Part shown: in pieces, positions 27,499 through 35,092 of the stretch
How positions within the stretch are numbered: position 1 is the first letter of the stretch
Layout of the letters: the number at the start of each line of letters is the position of its first letter
Assembly: GCA_965215545.1 (NCBI GenBank)
Contig: OZ244066.1
Location: 930,001-994,000, forward strand
Reading direction: 5' to 3'
DNA: 64,000 nt
From: MPNP01 sp965215545
GTDB taxonomy: Bacteria; Pseudomonadota; Alphaproteobacteria; Rhodobacterales; Rhodobacteraceae
Notes under the pieces: generated by a model
Databases searched by the model: none
Told to the model about the DNA's origin: nothing
The model's input: only the letters and a program-made list of their open reading frames with translations
Made by a program: the position numbers and the translations under genes

Positions 27499-28956
27499 AC
27501 AGTTCTCATAACCGCTGCCGCCTTCGGCCTGATGGCCGCGAGTGCGGTGGCACAGGACGAGATGGCGATGGCCGACGGGCCGGCGCTGTCCCTGTCGGGC
27601 AGCGCCGGCCTCGGCCTGACCTTCACCGGTGAAGAGGAAAATGCCGCCGGCACGACCATCAATGAGTCAAAGGTTGACTTCGAGCACTTTGCCAAGGTCA
27701 CCTTCAAGGGGGCCGGTGTCACCGATGGCGGTCTGTCCTTCGGCATGAAGGTCCGGGTCAATGGTGGCAACACCGGCAAGGTCGATGATGCCGAGGTGCA
27801 TATCGGGGGTGAGTCCTGGACAGTCACCGTCGGTGACAACGACTCGGCTTCGGATCTGGCCTTTACCCTGGGCGATGTCGGCTTTGATGGGAATCTCGGC
27901 GTTGATGACATTGCCGAGAAGGCCCACAAGCGGCCCGAGGGCTACACCGACAGCCAGGCCCGGGTGGATCTGACCTTTGGGGTGGCGACCGTGGCCGTGT
28001 CGGTCGGGCAGACGCCGGGGACGGCGCGTGTTGGTGGGAAAGCCGGCACAGCCGAAAACTGGAGCCACTACATCGAGTATGATCCGGTAACGCCTTCTGG
28101 CGGAACTGATGCCGGCACACCACGCATCAAAGTATCCTTTGTCACCTACACCGGAGCTGGGACCAGCTTAACTGAAACTGTAAACGGCGTAACGTATGCC
28201 TCCTCGAATGGTGGCACATTTACGGTCCGTGAGCATAATTTTAGCGCTACAACGGAAGCCACAGCTGTGGCAGAAGAATATACCGGCAGTGGCGGCTTGG
28301 ATCGATTCTATCGCATTGGCAATGACGTGTACCGGGTCATGGGCAATCCAGACAGATGGTACAACCCGACCGATGGCGATCCAACCTCCGTCCTTGGTGC
28401 CGATACGGCAGAGAACGTTGACGATGTGCCAGATGTCAAGATTGCGGAACTGGATGGCACCGGAGACGACAATACTGTCAATCTTGTGGCCGGCTCCACC
28501 CGCTATAACCCGAAGGTCGATGCCACCCCCGCCAAACCCGCCACCAAGCAGGAATCCAACTGGTCCCTCGGCACCAGTGTCGATCTTGGTGTCGCCAAGC
28601 TGGGCTTCGGCCTTGACAGCGAGAAGAAGATGTCCGTCAGCGTCAGCGGCGACTTCGGCATGGTCGGTGGGGGTCTCTACTACAGCCAGCAGGATGTCGA
28701 CATGATGGACAGTACCGGCAAGGTTGTCCGTGAGGACAAGTGGACCGGCCTTGGCGCCCAGGTCAATGTCGGTGTCGGGGACGGCACCACCGTCACGGTC
28801 GTCGGGACCCAGCGTGATATGGATACCATGGGCAAGCAGGATGCCTTCGGTGTCGGTGTCAATCATGACCTCGGCGGTGGCGCCACCGTCCAGGCCGGCT
28901 TTGCCCAGGTCAACGACATCAACAAGGCCAGTGCCGGTATCGTGATGTCCTTCTGA
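27499..28956 (+). pseudogene. Promoterless, start-less porin copy
   Basis: The sequence encodes the same outer-membrane beta-barrel porin as the intact copy at 32758-34320. The homology starts at porin codon 3; the codon before it here is TGA, and the native ATG, ribosome-binding site and promoter are absent. The first ATG in frame is at 27532, inside the signal peptide, so export would fail. It lacks the 33-residue duplication of the other copy and ends with the same terminal Phe. It looks like a silent cassette that could donate sequence by recombination. A weak internal start cannot be excluded. Confidence 0.8.
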
Positions 28957-28978
28957 CAGGGGTCAGATCGTTATACAC

Positions 28979-29006
28979 GCAAGGGGCGGTCGAGGCCGCC
29001 CCTTGC
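28979..29006. terminator. Hairpin after the left porin copy
   Basis: An 11-bp perfect stem (GCAAGGGGCGG / CCGCCCCTTGC) with a 6-nt loop lies 22 bp after the porin stop. There is no T tract, so it may act as an mRNA-stabilising structure or a weak terminator. Confidence 0.65.
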
Positions 29007-29032
29007 TGGTTGTGTGGATCGGCCGCGATCGG

Positions 29033-29100
29033 TCAGAACGTCATGGCAACGCCAACGCTGGCCTTGTTCTGATCCTTCACGCGGGCAGAGCCGGCCTCCC
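29033..29100 (-). pseudogene. C-terminal remnant of another porin (left arm)
   Basis: The minus strand reads ARVKDQNKASVGVAMTF followed by TGA, closely parallel to the end of the porins here (AQVNDINKASAGIVMSF). The terminal Phe is the outer-membrane assembly signal. Only about 20 codons remain, pointing toward the porin gene in tail-to-tail orientation. A third porin therefore once stood here. Confidence 0.7.
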
Positions 29101-29136
29101 GCTTGAATCCTCCCGCCCGCCTCTGTAGGGGCGATC

Positions 29137-29265
29137 TTGCTATTTTTCTCTGAACTCGGCCCATGTGCCGGGTTGCCCATTGAATACGCCTCTATACCCG
29201 GCAAGGGGTCGCTCCCTCTGCCTTGGCCAATAGGTGGGATCTACTCCTTCAGAGAAAGATAGCAA
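29137..29265. repeat. 129-bp element with 17-bp inverted ends (left arm)
   Basis: The ends TTGCTATTTTTCTCTGA and TCAGAGAAAGATAGCAA are inverted repeats with 16 of 17 matches, enclosing about 95 bp without coding potential. It could be a small MITE-like element or the stem of a long structured RNA. Confidence 0.55.
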
Positions 29266-29481
29266 CGGCCCGGCGACCTGCCGGTGCCTCGGTCTTTTCG
29301 AGGAGGATTCCCCCATGAGAGCATTGCAACGCGTGATCACAGAGGCCACGGCTCGCACTCCCACAGTGCCGGCCTGACCACCCGCGCCCTGCCGTCACCC
29401 GCACGGGGTCCACACGCCCCGGACCTGATCCGCCCTACCACCCGGGCGTGCGCCACCGCGCGAACAGTGACTCCGGTCCGC

Positions 29482-30246
29482 ATGATCCCCTGTTTTGTCA
29501 TCTCCCTACCGGACTGCACAGACCGGCGGGATGCCATCCGCGCCCGTCTGGACAGGCTGGGTGTTGCCTTCGAGTTCCTCGATGCCGTGGATGGGCGACA
29601 GGGCCTCCCGCCGGAATACGAAGGTCAGATTGATCGGGTGGCAACGCGCGAAGCCGGTCGGATCCTCGCCGATGCAGAGTATGGTTGTGCCTTATCCCAC
29701 ATCAATGCCTATCGCCGGATCGTCATCGAGGCGATTCCCTATGCGCTGATCCTTGAGGATGACGCCCTCCCGCAGCCGGCCTTGGCTGACTTCCTGACAG
29801 GCCGGCACCACCAAGATGCCGAAATGACCCAGTTCTATATCGGATCCAATCCGTATGTGCGGCGGCGCAGGGCCAAGACGATCCTTCCGGGTCACACCTC
29901 GTATGTGCTGACCCCGATCATGCAAGGCGGCACCGTCGGCCATGTCCTCTCTGGTTCAGCAGCCCGTTTCATTCTCACGAACGCCCTGCCAGTGATTGAT
30001 GGCGCCGACTGGCCAGCGTGCGCTCACGACATTCTTGTGCGCCGACAATGGCGGACCGTCCACTCCTTGCTTGTCTCGCACTCGCCACGTTGTGCCCAGG
30101 AGGCAGGACAGTCGTTGATCATTACCCACAGCCTGTGGTCACCGGACCAGATCGCCGCCCAGCGGCAGTGGATGCAGAGGGTCAGGGGCCTTCCGCGCAA
30201 GCTTCTCTACAAGCGCCTGCCACGCAAGCGGTCGAAAGACTTATGA
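29482..30246 (+). CDS. GT25-type glycosyltransferase
   Basis: A 254-residue member of the LPS-modifying glycosyltransferase family 25 (LpsA/Lob1-like). It starts with MIPCFVISLPDCTDRRDAIRARL, then FEFLDAVDGR and YGCALSHINAYRRI, with a DxD-like LILEDDALP near residue 95. Such enzymes add galactose or similar sugars to lipooligosaccharide. The first 290 bp of the gene are identical to the gene at 31525-32232; past position 29771 the two differ completely at DNA level, so specificity may differ. The start is chosen at the conserved MIPCF. Its stop overlaps the next small gene as ATGA. Confidence 0.85.
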   Translation: MIPCFVISLPDCTDRRDAIRARLDRLGVAFEFLDAVDGRQGLPPEYEGQIDRVATREAGRILADAEYGCALSHINAYRRIVIEAIPYALILEDDALPQPALADFLTGRHHQDAEMTQFYIGSNPYVRRRRAKTILPGHTSYVLTPIMQGGTVGHVLSGSAARFILTNALPVIDGADWPACAHDILVRRQWRTVHSLLVSHSPRCAQEAGQSLIITHSLWSPDQIAAQRQWMQRVRGLPRKLLYKRLPRKRSKDL

Positions 30247-30437
30247 CCAAACGTGCGCTCGGCCCACAGCCCGTCACGATCGAGGTGACTGCAGCGCAGC
30301 ATCACCTCTGCCAACGCCTGGCAGAACTGAACGGCATGTCGGTGGCTGAGATCCTTGAGGCGGCTGCCGAAAAGGGCCTCCAGACCTTGGCTACCGACGT
30401 CCTGCGGGAGATCGAGTCGGAAGCGCGGTCGCCATGA
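30243..30437 (+). CDS. Small protein paired with a glycosyltransferase (copy 1)
   Basis: A 64-residue protein containing PVTIEVTAAQHHLCQRLAELNGMSVAEILEAAAEKGL. It is paralogous to the gene at 31315-31509: both share VTIEV, a helix with RL..LNGMS, and EAAA. The short beta-strand followed by two helices recalls ribbon-helix-helix proteins, but I do not recognise a family. It overlaps the genes before and after by 4 nt, so it is translated with the two glycosyltransferases. Confidence 0.72.
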   Translation: MTKRALGPQPVTIEVTAAQHHLCQRLAELNGMSVAEILEAAAEKGLQTLATDVLREIESEARSP

Positions 30438-31318
30438 CCCAAACTGTTGTCTCCCTCTCGACCATCCCGCCCCGGTTTGCACACATCGGCGCAACTCTGC
30501 GCAGTCTTCTCAACCAGAGCGTCCGGCCCGACAGGATCGAGCTGTGGATCCCCCGTACCTATCGTCGGTTCCCCACCCATCCCTTCACCCTGCCTGATGT
30601 TCCCGATGGCGTGACCATCGAGGTCACCGATGAGGATCTGGGTCCAGCCACGAAAATCCTGCCTTGTGCCCGGAAGTACCGCGGCACGGACACCCGTATT
30701 GTCTATGTTGACGATGATCGGCATTACTGGCAAGACTGGCTCAAGTCACTGCTTGCGCCTTCCATTGATAGGCCCGGAGAGGCCATCGCTGCTGTTGGTC
30801 ATGACTTAATCGGCATTGTGAAAACGCGGACGAGGTTAGAATGGGTCAGACGAACAATCGGGCCGGATGAAAAACGACCTCGCGTGAAAAGACACAGGGC
30901 GAGAAGGGGTGGCCTTCGAAACCTTCCCCGCAACATTCCCTACTGGGTTGGCAGAGAGTTCAAGTTCAGGGTTTTAGGGAAACCGCCGAGATATACAATT
31001 GAATCGAGTGGCTACGCCGACATTGCCGAGGGATACGGCGGCGTTCTGGTCCGGCCTGACTTCTACGATGATGCTGCATTTGCTATCCCCCCTGTCTTAT
31101 GGGCGGTGGATGACCAATGGCTATCCGGTTGCCTGGCCCGGAAAAAGATTCCGATATGGATTGATGAAAAAAGCCAAATACCAACCGGTAGCCACCGCTA
31201 TGCGCCGATCAACAATATCGCCCCGCTCTATCGAGCGCGACTTGATGGCCATAACAGGGGAGAAGCGGTGACCGCGGCGATAGAGCATTTTCGTGAGCAT
31301 TATGGAGTGTGGCTATGA
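30434..31318 (+). CDS. GT-A-fold glycosyltransferase
   Basis: A 294-residue protein with a GT-A-like N-terminus (VVSLSTIPPRFAHIGATLRSLLNQ, typical of GT2-like enzymes acting on surface polysaccharide). The metal-binding motif RIVYVDDDRHY lies near residue 95. A basic stretch (RPRVKRHRARRGG) follows, and a WAVDDQWLSGCLARKKIPIW segment near 230 resembles the acceptor-binding end of the family. The second half is visibly richer in A+T than the first, suggesting mosaic origin. It is coupled by 4-nt overlaps to small genes on both sides. Confidence 0.78.
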   Translation: MTQTVVSLSTIPPRFAHIGATLRSLLNQSVRPDRIELWIPRTYRRFPTHPFTLPDVPDGVTIEVTDEDLGPATKILPCARKYRGTDTRIVYVDDDRHYWQDWLKSLLAPSIDRPGEAIAAVGHDLIGIVKTRTRLEWVRRTIGPDEKRPRVKRHRARRGGLRNLPRNIPYWVGREFKFRVLGKPPRYTIESSGYADIAEGYGGVLVRPDFYDDAAFAIPPVLWAVDDQWLSGCLARKKIPIWIDEKSQIPTGSHRYAPINNIAPLYRARLDGHNRGEAVTAAIEHFREHYGVWL

Positions 31319-31509
31319 CGCCACAACACGCGGTGACGATCGAGGTCGCCGAAAATCAATACCGAGTCTACAAACGACTGTCGGACCTGAATGGAATGTC
31401 CATTGCTCAAGTGATTGAAGCGGCGGCCATGTATGGGGCCCGGGTCATGTTGGCCGATTTCGACAAGCCCCTGTCATACACGAAGACGTTTGTAGAAGAT
31501 CTTGCCTAA
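31315..31509 (+). CDS. Small protein paired with a glycosyltransferase (copy 2)
   Basis: A 64-residue protein containing HAVTIEVAENQYRVYKRLSDLNGMSIAQVIEAAAMYGARVML, a clear paralogue of the product at 30243-30437. It begins inside the stop of the preceding glycosyltransferase gene (an alternative start lies 6 nt upstream at 31309). It ends 15 bp before the stop of the convergent GT25 gene. Function unknown. Confidence 0.7.
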   Translation: MTPQHAVTIEVAENQYRVYKRLSDLNGMSIAQVIEAAAMYGARVMLADFDKPLSYTKTFVEDLA

Positions 31510-31524
31510 TACGCGCGGGGCGGC

Positions 31525-32232
31525 TCAGGATGCCACCATTTTCTTGAGTGGCGGGATATAGACTCCAAGGAACCGCCGCTTTTCCTTGTTGTACCTCCTC
31601 CCCCCTTTGTCGATCAGGGATCCATAATCGGAGCTCGAGAGAACCACGCGGGGATACACAATACGCCAGTCGCGACGGGCCACAAGATCCTTGGCACATG
31701 TGGGCCAATCTGCCGTTGAAGTGATCGGGAGTGAGTGGTTGAGGAAGTGCTTGGCGATGTCGAGAGAGACAATGTAGCCAACGGTCCCGGCCATATAGAA
31801 TTTGGAGACATGGGACGTGTAGTGCGCAAAAAGCCGCTTTGCTCCGCGCCGAGACACATAAGGGCCAGAGCCGTAGTATAATTGCATCATGCAGGCACCC
31901 TCGTAATGCTGCCCATTCAACAACTGGGTCAAGGCGGCGGAGGGGAGGGCGTCATCCTCAAGGATCAGCGCATAGGGAATCGCCTCGATGACGATCCGGC
32001 GATAGGCATTGATGTGGGATAAGGCACAACCATACTCTGCATCGGCGAGGATCCGACCGGCTTCGCGCGTTGCCACCCGATCAATCTGACCTTCGTATTC
32101 CGGCGGGAGGCCCTGTCGCCCATCCACGGCATCGAGGAACTCGAAGGCAACACCCAGCCTGTCCAGACGGGCGCGGATGGCATCCCGCCGGTCTGTGCAG
32201 TCCGGTAGGGAGATGACAAAACAGGGGATCAT
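31525..32232 (-). CDS. GT25-type glycosyltransferase, second allele
   Basis: A 235-residue GT25-like protein whose first ~97 residues are identical to the gene at 29482-30246 (MIPCFVISLP to LILEDDALP). The rest differs (SAALTQLLNGQHYEG, FYMAGTVGYIVSLDIAKHFL) but keeps family features such as the G-T-V-G-Y/H segment. The shared part lies in the inverted-repeat arm; the unique part lies in the central segment. It converges with the second small gene. The tail is 19 residues shorter than that of the other allele. Confidence 0.82.
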   Translation of the reverse strand: MIPCFVISLPDCTDRRDAIRARLDRLGVAFEFLDAVDGRQGLPPEYEGQIDRVATREAGRILADAEYGCALSHINAYRRIVIEAIPYALILEDDALPSAALTQLLNGQHYEGACMMQLYYGSGPYVSRRGAKRLFAHYTSHVSKFYMAGTVGYIVSLDIAKHFLNHSLPITSTADWPTCAKDLVARRDWRIVYPRVVLSSSDYGSLIDKGGRRYNKEKRRFLGVYIPPLKKMVAS

Positions 32233-32448
32233 GCGGACCGGAGTCACTGTTCGCGCGGTGGCGCACGCCCGGGTGGTAGGGCGGATCAGGTCCGGGGCGT
32301 GTGGACCCCGTGCGGGTGACGGCAGGGCGCGGGTGGTCAGGCCGGCACTGTGGGAGTGCGAGCCGTGGCCTCTGTGATCACGCGTTGCAATGCTCTCATG
32401 GGGGAATCCTCCTCGAAAAGACCGAGGCACCGGCAGGTCGCCGGGCCG

Positions 32449-32577
32449 TTGCTATCTTTCTCTGAAGGAGTAGATCCCACCTATTGGCCAAGGCAGAGGG
32501 AGCGACCCCTTGCCGGGTATAGAGGCGTATTCAATGGGCAACCCGGCACATGGGCCGAGTTCAGAGAAAAATAGCAA
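32449..32577. repeat. 129-bp element with inverted ends (right arm)
   Basis: The mirror copy of the element at 29137-29265, with the same 17-bp near-perfect inverted ends. It lies upstream of the GT25 gene at 31525-32232, as its twin does for the other GT25 gene, so it could be part of the 5' leader of both. Confidence 0.55.
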
Positions 32578-32613
32578 GATCGCCCCTACAGAGGCGGGCG
32601 GGAGGATTCAAGC

Positions 32614-32681
32614 GGGAGGCCGGCTCTGCCCGCGTGAAGGATCAGAACAAGGCCAGCGTTGGCGTTGCCATGACGTTCTGA
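32614..32681 (+). pseudogene. C-terminal remnant of another porin (right arm)
   Basis: The mirror copy of the remnant at 29033-29100, reading KDQNKASVGVAMTF before a stop. It lies tail-to-tail with the intact porin. Confidence 0.7.
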
Positions 32682-32707
32682 CCGATCGCGGCCGATCCAC
32701 ACAACCA

Positions 32708-32735
32708 GCAAGGGGCGGCCTCGACCGCCCCTTGC
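32708..32735. terminator. Hairpin after the intact porin
   Basis: The same 11-bp stem, 6-nt loop structure as after the left porin copy. It lies 22 bp after the porin stop, between the porin and the porin remnant, and has no T tract. Confidence 0.65.
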
Positions 32736-32757
32736 GTGTATAACGATCTGACCCCTG

Positions 32758-34320
32758 TCAGAAGGACATCACGATACCGGCACTGGCCTTGTTGATGTCG
32801 TTGACCTGGGCAAAGCCGGCCTGGACGGTGGCGCCACCGCCGAGGTCATGATTGACACCGACACCGAAGGCATCCTGCTTGCCCATGGTATCCATATCAC
32901 GCTGGGTCCCGACGACCGTGACGGTGGTGCCGTCCCCGACACCGACATTGACCTGGGCGCCAAGGCCGGTCCACTTGTCCTCACGGACAACCTTGCCGGT
33001 ACTGTCCATCATGTCGACATCCTGCTGGCTGTAGTAGAGACCCCCACCGACCATGCCGAAGTCGCCGCTGACGCTGACGGACATCTTCTTCTCGCTGTCA
33101 AGGCCGAAGCCCAGCTTGGCGACACCAAGATCGACACTGGTGCCGAGGGACCAGTTGGATTCCTGCTTGGTGGCGGGTTTGGCGGGGGTGGCATCGACCT
33201 TCGGGTTATAGCGGGTGGAGCCGGCCACAAGATTGACAGTATTGTCGTCTCCGGTGCCATCCAGTTCCGCAATCTTGACATCTGGCACATCGTCAACGTT
33301 CTCTGCCGTATCGGCACCAAGGACGGAGGTTGGATCGCCATCGGTCGGGTTGTACCATCTGTCTGGATTGCCCATGACCCGGTACACGTCATTGCCAATG
33401 CGATAGAATCGATCCAAGCCGCCACTGCCGGTATATTCTTCTGCCACAGCTGTGGCTTCCGTTGTAGCGCTAAAATTATGCTCACGGACCGTAAATGTGC
33501 CACCATTCGAGGAGGCATACGTTACGCCGTTTACAGTTTCAGTTAAGCTGGTCCCAGCTCCGGTGTAGGTGACAAAGGATACTTTGATGCGTGGTGTGCC
33601 GGCATCAGTTCCGCCAGAAGGCGTTACCGGATCATACTCGATGTAGTGGCTCCAGTTTTCGGCTGTGCCGGCTTTCCCACCAACACGCGCCGTCCCCGGC
33701 GTCTGCCCGACCGACACGGCCACGGTCGCCACCCCAAAGGTCAGATCCACCCGGGCCTGGCTGTCGGTGTAGCCCTCGGGCCGCTTGTGGGCCTTCTCGG
33801 CAATGTCATCAACGCCGAGATTCCCATCAAAGCCGACATCGCCCAGGGTAAAGGCCAGATCCGAAGCCGAGTCGTTGTCACCGACGGTGACTGTCCAGGA
33901 CTCACCCCCGATATGCACCTCGGCATCATCGACCTTGCCGGTGTTGCCACCATTGACCCGGACCTTCATGCCGAAGGACAGACCGCCATCGGTGACACCG
34001 GCCCCCTTGAAGGTGACCTTGGCATCATCGACCTTGCCGGTGTTGCCACCATTGACCCGGACCTTCATGCCGAAGGACAGACCGCCATCGGTGACACCGG
34101 CCCCCTTGAAGGTGACCTTGGCAAAGTGCTCGAAGTCAACCTTTGACTCATTGATGGTCGTGCCGGCGGCATTTTCCTCTTCACCGGTGAAGGTCAGGCC
34201 GAGGCCGGCGCTGCCCGACAGGGACAGCGCCGGCCCGTCGGCCATCGCCATCTCGTCCTGTGCCACCGCACTCGCGGCCATCAGGCCGAAGGCGGCAGCG
34301 GTTATGAGAACTGTTCTCAT
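32758..34320 (-). CDS. Outer-membrane porin (Porin_4 type), intact copy
   Basis: A 520-residue general-diffusion-type porin. The signal peptide is MRTVLITAAAFGLMAASAVA, cleaved before QDEMAMADG. Repeated amphipathic strands rich in G, D, T and V follow, and the protein ends in IVMSF with the terminal Phe needed for barrel insertion. A long central region (about residues 210-360), with different composition, probably forms surface loops. A 33-residue segment (VTFKGAGVTDGG to GNTGKVDDAK) occurs twice in tandem. AAGGAG precedes the ATG. A truncated copy lies inverted at 27499-28956. Confidence 0.9.
   Translation of the reverse strand: MRTVLITAAAFGLMAASAVAQDEMAMADGPALSLSGSAGLGLTFTGEEENAAGTTINESKVDFEHFAKVTFKGAGVTDGGLSFGMKVRVNGGNTGKVDDAKVTFKGAGVTDGGLSFGMKVRVNGGNTGKVDDAEVHIGGESWTVTVGDNDSASDLAFTLGDVGFDGNLGVDDIAEKAHKRPEGYTDSQARVDLTFGVATVAVSVGQTPGTARVGGKAGTAENWSHYIEYDPVTPSGGTDAGTPRIKVSFVTYTGAGTSLTETVNGVTYASSNGGTFTVREHNFSATTEATAVAEEYTGSGGLDRFYRIGNDVYRVMGNPDRWYNPTDGDPTSVLGADTAENVDDVPDVKIAELDGTGDDNTVNLVAGSTRYNPKVDATPAKPATKQESNWSLGTSVDLGVAKLGFGLDSEKKMSVSVSGDFGMVGGGLYYSQQDVDMMDSTGKVVREDKWTGLGAQVNVGVGDGTTVTVVGTQRDMDTMGKQDAFGVGVNHDLGGGATVQAGFAQVNDINKASAGIVMSF
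33922..34119. repeat. 99-bp in-frame tandem duplication in the porin gene
   Basis: Two adjacent 99-bp units (33922-34020 and 34021-34119) each start GGCATCATCGACCTTGCC. They encode 33 residues, equivalent to roughly one beta-hairpin. The left porin copy has a single unit. Confidence 0.93.
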
Positions 34321-34355
34321 GTGTAGTGCTCCTTTCCAAAGGCATGGACCGTTCC

Positions 34356-34700
34356 ATGCCGGAAAGGGGCTTTAGGCTTCCGACAGATGCCATTGTCGGC
34401 AAGCCCTCACGGGCCGAATACTACCGCGACTACTATCAGAGAAAACGCAAACACGATCCTGCCTACCGGGCCCGGGACCGGGCCCGCAGTGCCGCCTGGC
34501 GGGCCGCCAACCCCGACTATGCCGGTGTCAAGAACCGGGCGCGGCGAGCGGATCCAGAAAAGTATGGCGCCGACAGGGCCCGCAACCGGGATGCCATGCG
34601 GGCCAAGCGGGCCGATCCCGCCTACCGCGAACGGGAGCGGGCCCGGGCCCGAGAGCGGTACCGGGCGCGGCAACAGGCTCTGGCGGAGGCGTCCTCATAG
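34356..34700 (+). CDS. Arg-rich repetitive hypothetical protein
   Basis: A 114-residue frame (longer from 34326) with strongly basic, repetitive sequence: RAEYYRDYYQRKRKHDPAYRARDRARSAAW, ADPEKYGADRARNRD, ADPAYRERERARARERYRAR. The repeated (D/N)P-x-Y-R/K pattern recalls small phage- or transposon-associated proteins, but I do not recognise a family. It begins over the divergent porin promoter region and is bracketed by a 20-bp inverted repeat. Coding status is uncertain. Confidence 0.45.
   Translation: MPERGFRLPTDAIVGKPSRAEYYRDYYQRKRKHDPAYRARDRARSAAWRAANPDYAGVKNRARRADPEKYGADRARNRDAMRAKRADPAYRERERARARERYRARQQALAEASS
34380..34399. repeat. 20-bp inverted repeat, left copy
   Basis: CCGACAGATGCCATTGTCGG is a near-palindrome. 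Its exact reverse complement occurs at 34776-34795, about 380 bp away. It may be the end of a small mobile element or a protein-binding site. Confidence 0.6.
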
Positions 34701-34775
34701 GGTGGAGGTCAGGGGATGGGTCCCGTTGCACAAAAGCAACAACCGAACCTTTCCCCCACTCGGGAGGCTGATTTT

Positions 34776-34795
34776 CCGACAATGGCATCTGTCGG
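34776..34795. repeat. 20-bp inverted repeat, right copy
   Basis: CCGACAATGGCATCTGTCGG is the exact reverse complement of 34380-34399. The two enclose the Arg-rich frame and about 75 bp downstream of it. Confidence 0.6.
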
Positions 34796-35092
34796 CAACG
34801 GGGGGTCGGCCTTGGCTGGGGTGTCCGGCATGGATTTTTTCTCCGGGGTTGGGGGTTGGTGATGGGGGTCTTTAGGGATGGGCGGGGCGGGGGGCAAGTC
34901 GGAATGTGGGGGTGGAGTGGCTTATCGCGGTACCGTGTCGTCAAGGTGATTGGTGGGGTGGAAGTGTTGCGGGGGGTCTGTCGGGATGGGGTGGTGAAAG
35001 CCACAACGGAGGTCGGAGATCATTTCCGGCGCGGGGCGAGGCAGGAGTGGCGGGGGCAGGAACGGCATCAGGTGAGCGGCGTTGGGGGAGTG
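34796..35092. other. G-rich non-coding stretch
   Basis: The plus strand carries many runs of three or more G between about 34850 and 34915 (GGGG, GGGGG, GGGGG, GGG, GGG, GGGG, GGGGGG, GGGGG), a strong G-quadruplex candidate. No gene is recognised. It lies downstream of the amidohydrolase gene. Confidence 0.55.

Larger units (their letters stand above)
27497..29771. repeat. Left arm of a large inverted duplication
   Basis: This 2275-bp segment recurs in reverse orientation at 31943-34316. The boundaries are sharp. The outer end lies at GAACAGTTCTC, next to the porin start; the inner end lies at GACGCCCTCCC inside the GT25 gene. Apart from a 99-bp tandem duplication in the other arm, all the stretches I compared are identical. 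The arm holds a porin, a hairpin, a porin remnant, a second hairpin element and the first part of a glycosyltransferase gene. Confidence 0.93.
31943..34316. repeat. Right arm of the large inverted duplication
   Basis: The reverse-complement partner of 27497-29771, longer by exactly 99 bp because of a tandem duplication in the porin gene. The right arm joins the native porin start, ribosome-binding site and promoter at its outer end, so this is likely the ancestral side. The unique central segment between the arms is 29772-31942 (2171 bp). Confidence 0.93.

Noticed and set aside
28168..28866. Long open frames antisense to both porin copies (also at 32848-33546)
   Set aside because: They arise from the composition and codon pattern of the porin genes, have no ribosome-binding site and no family-like sequence.
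34528..35004. Pro/Thr-rich minus-strand frame over the G-rich stretch
   Set aside because: The low-complexity PPTP composition follows from the G-runs on the other strand; no start signal is present.
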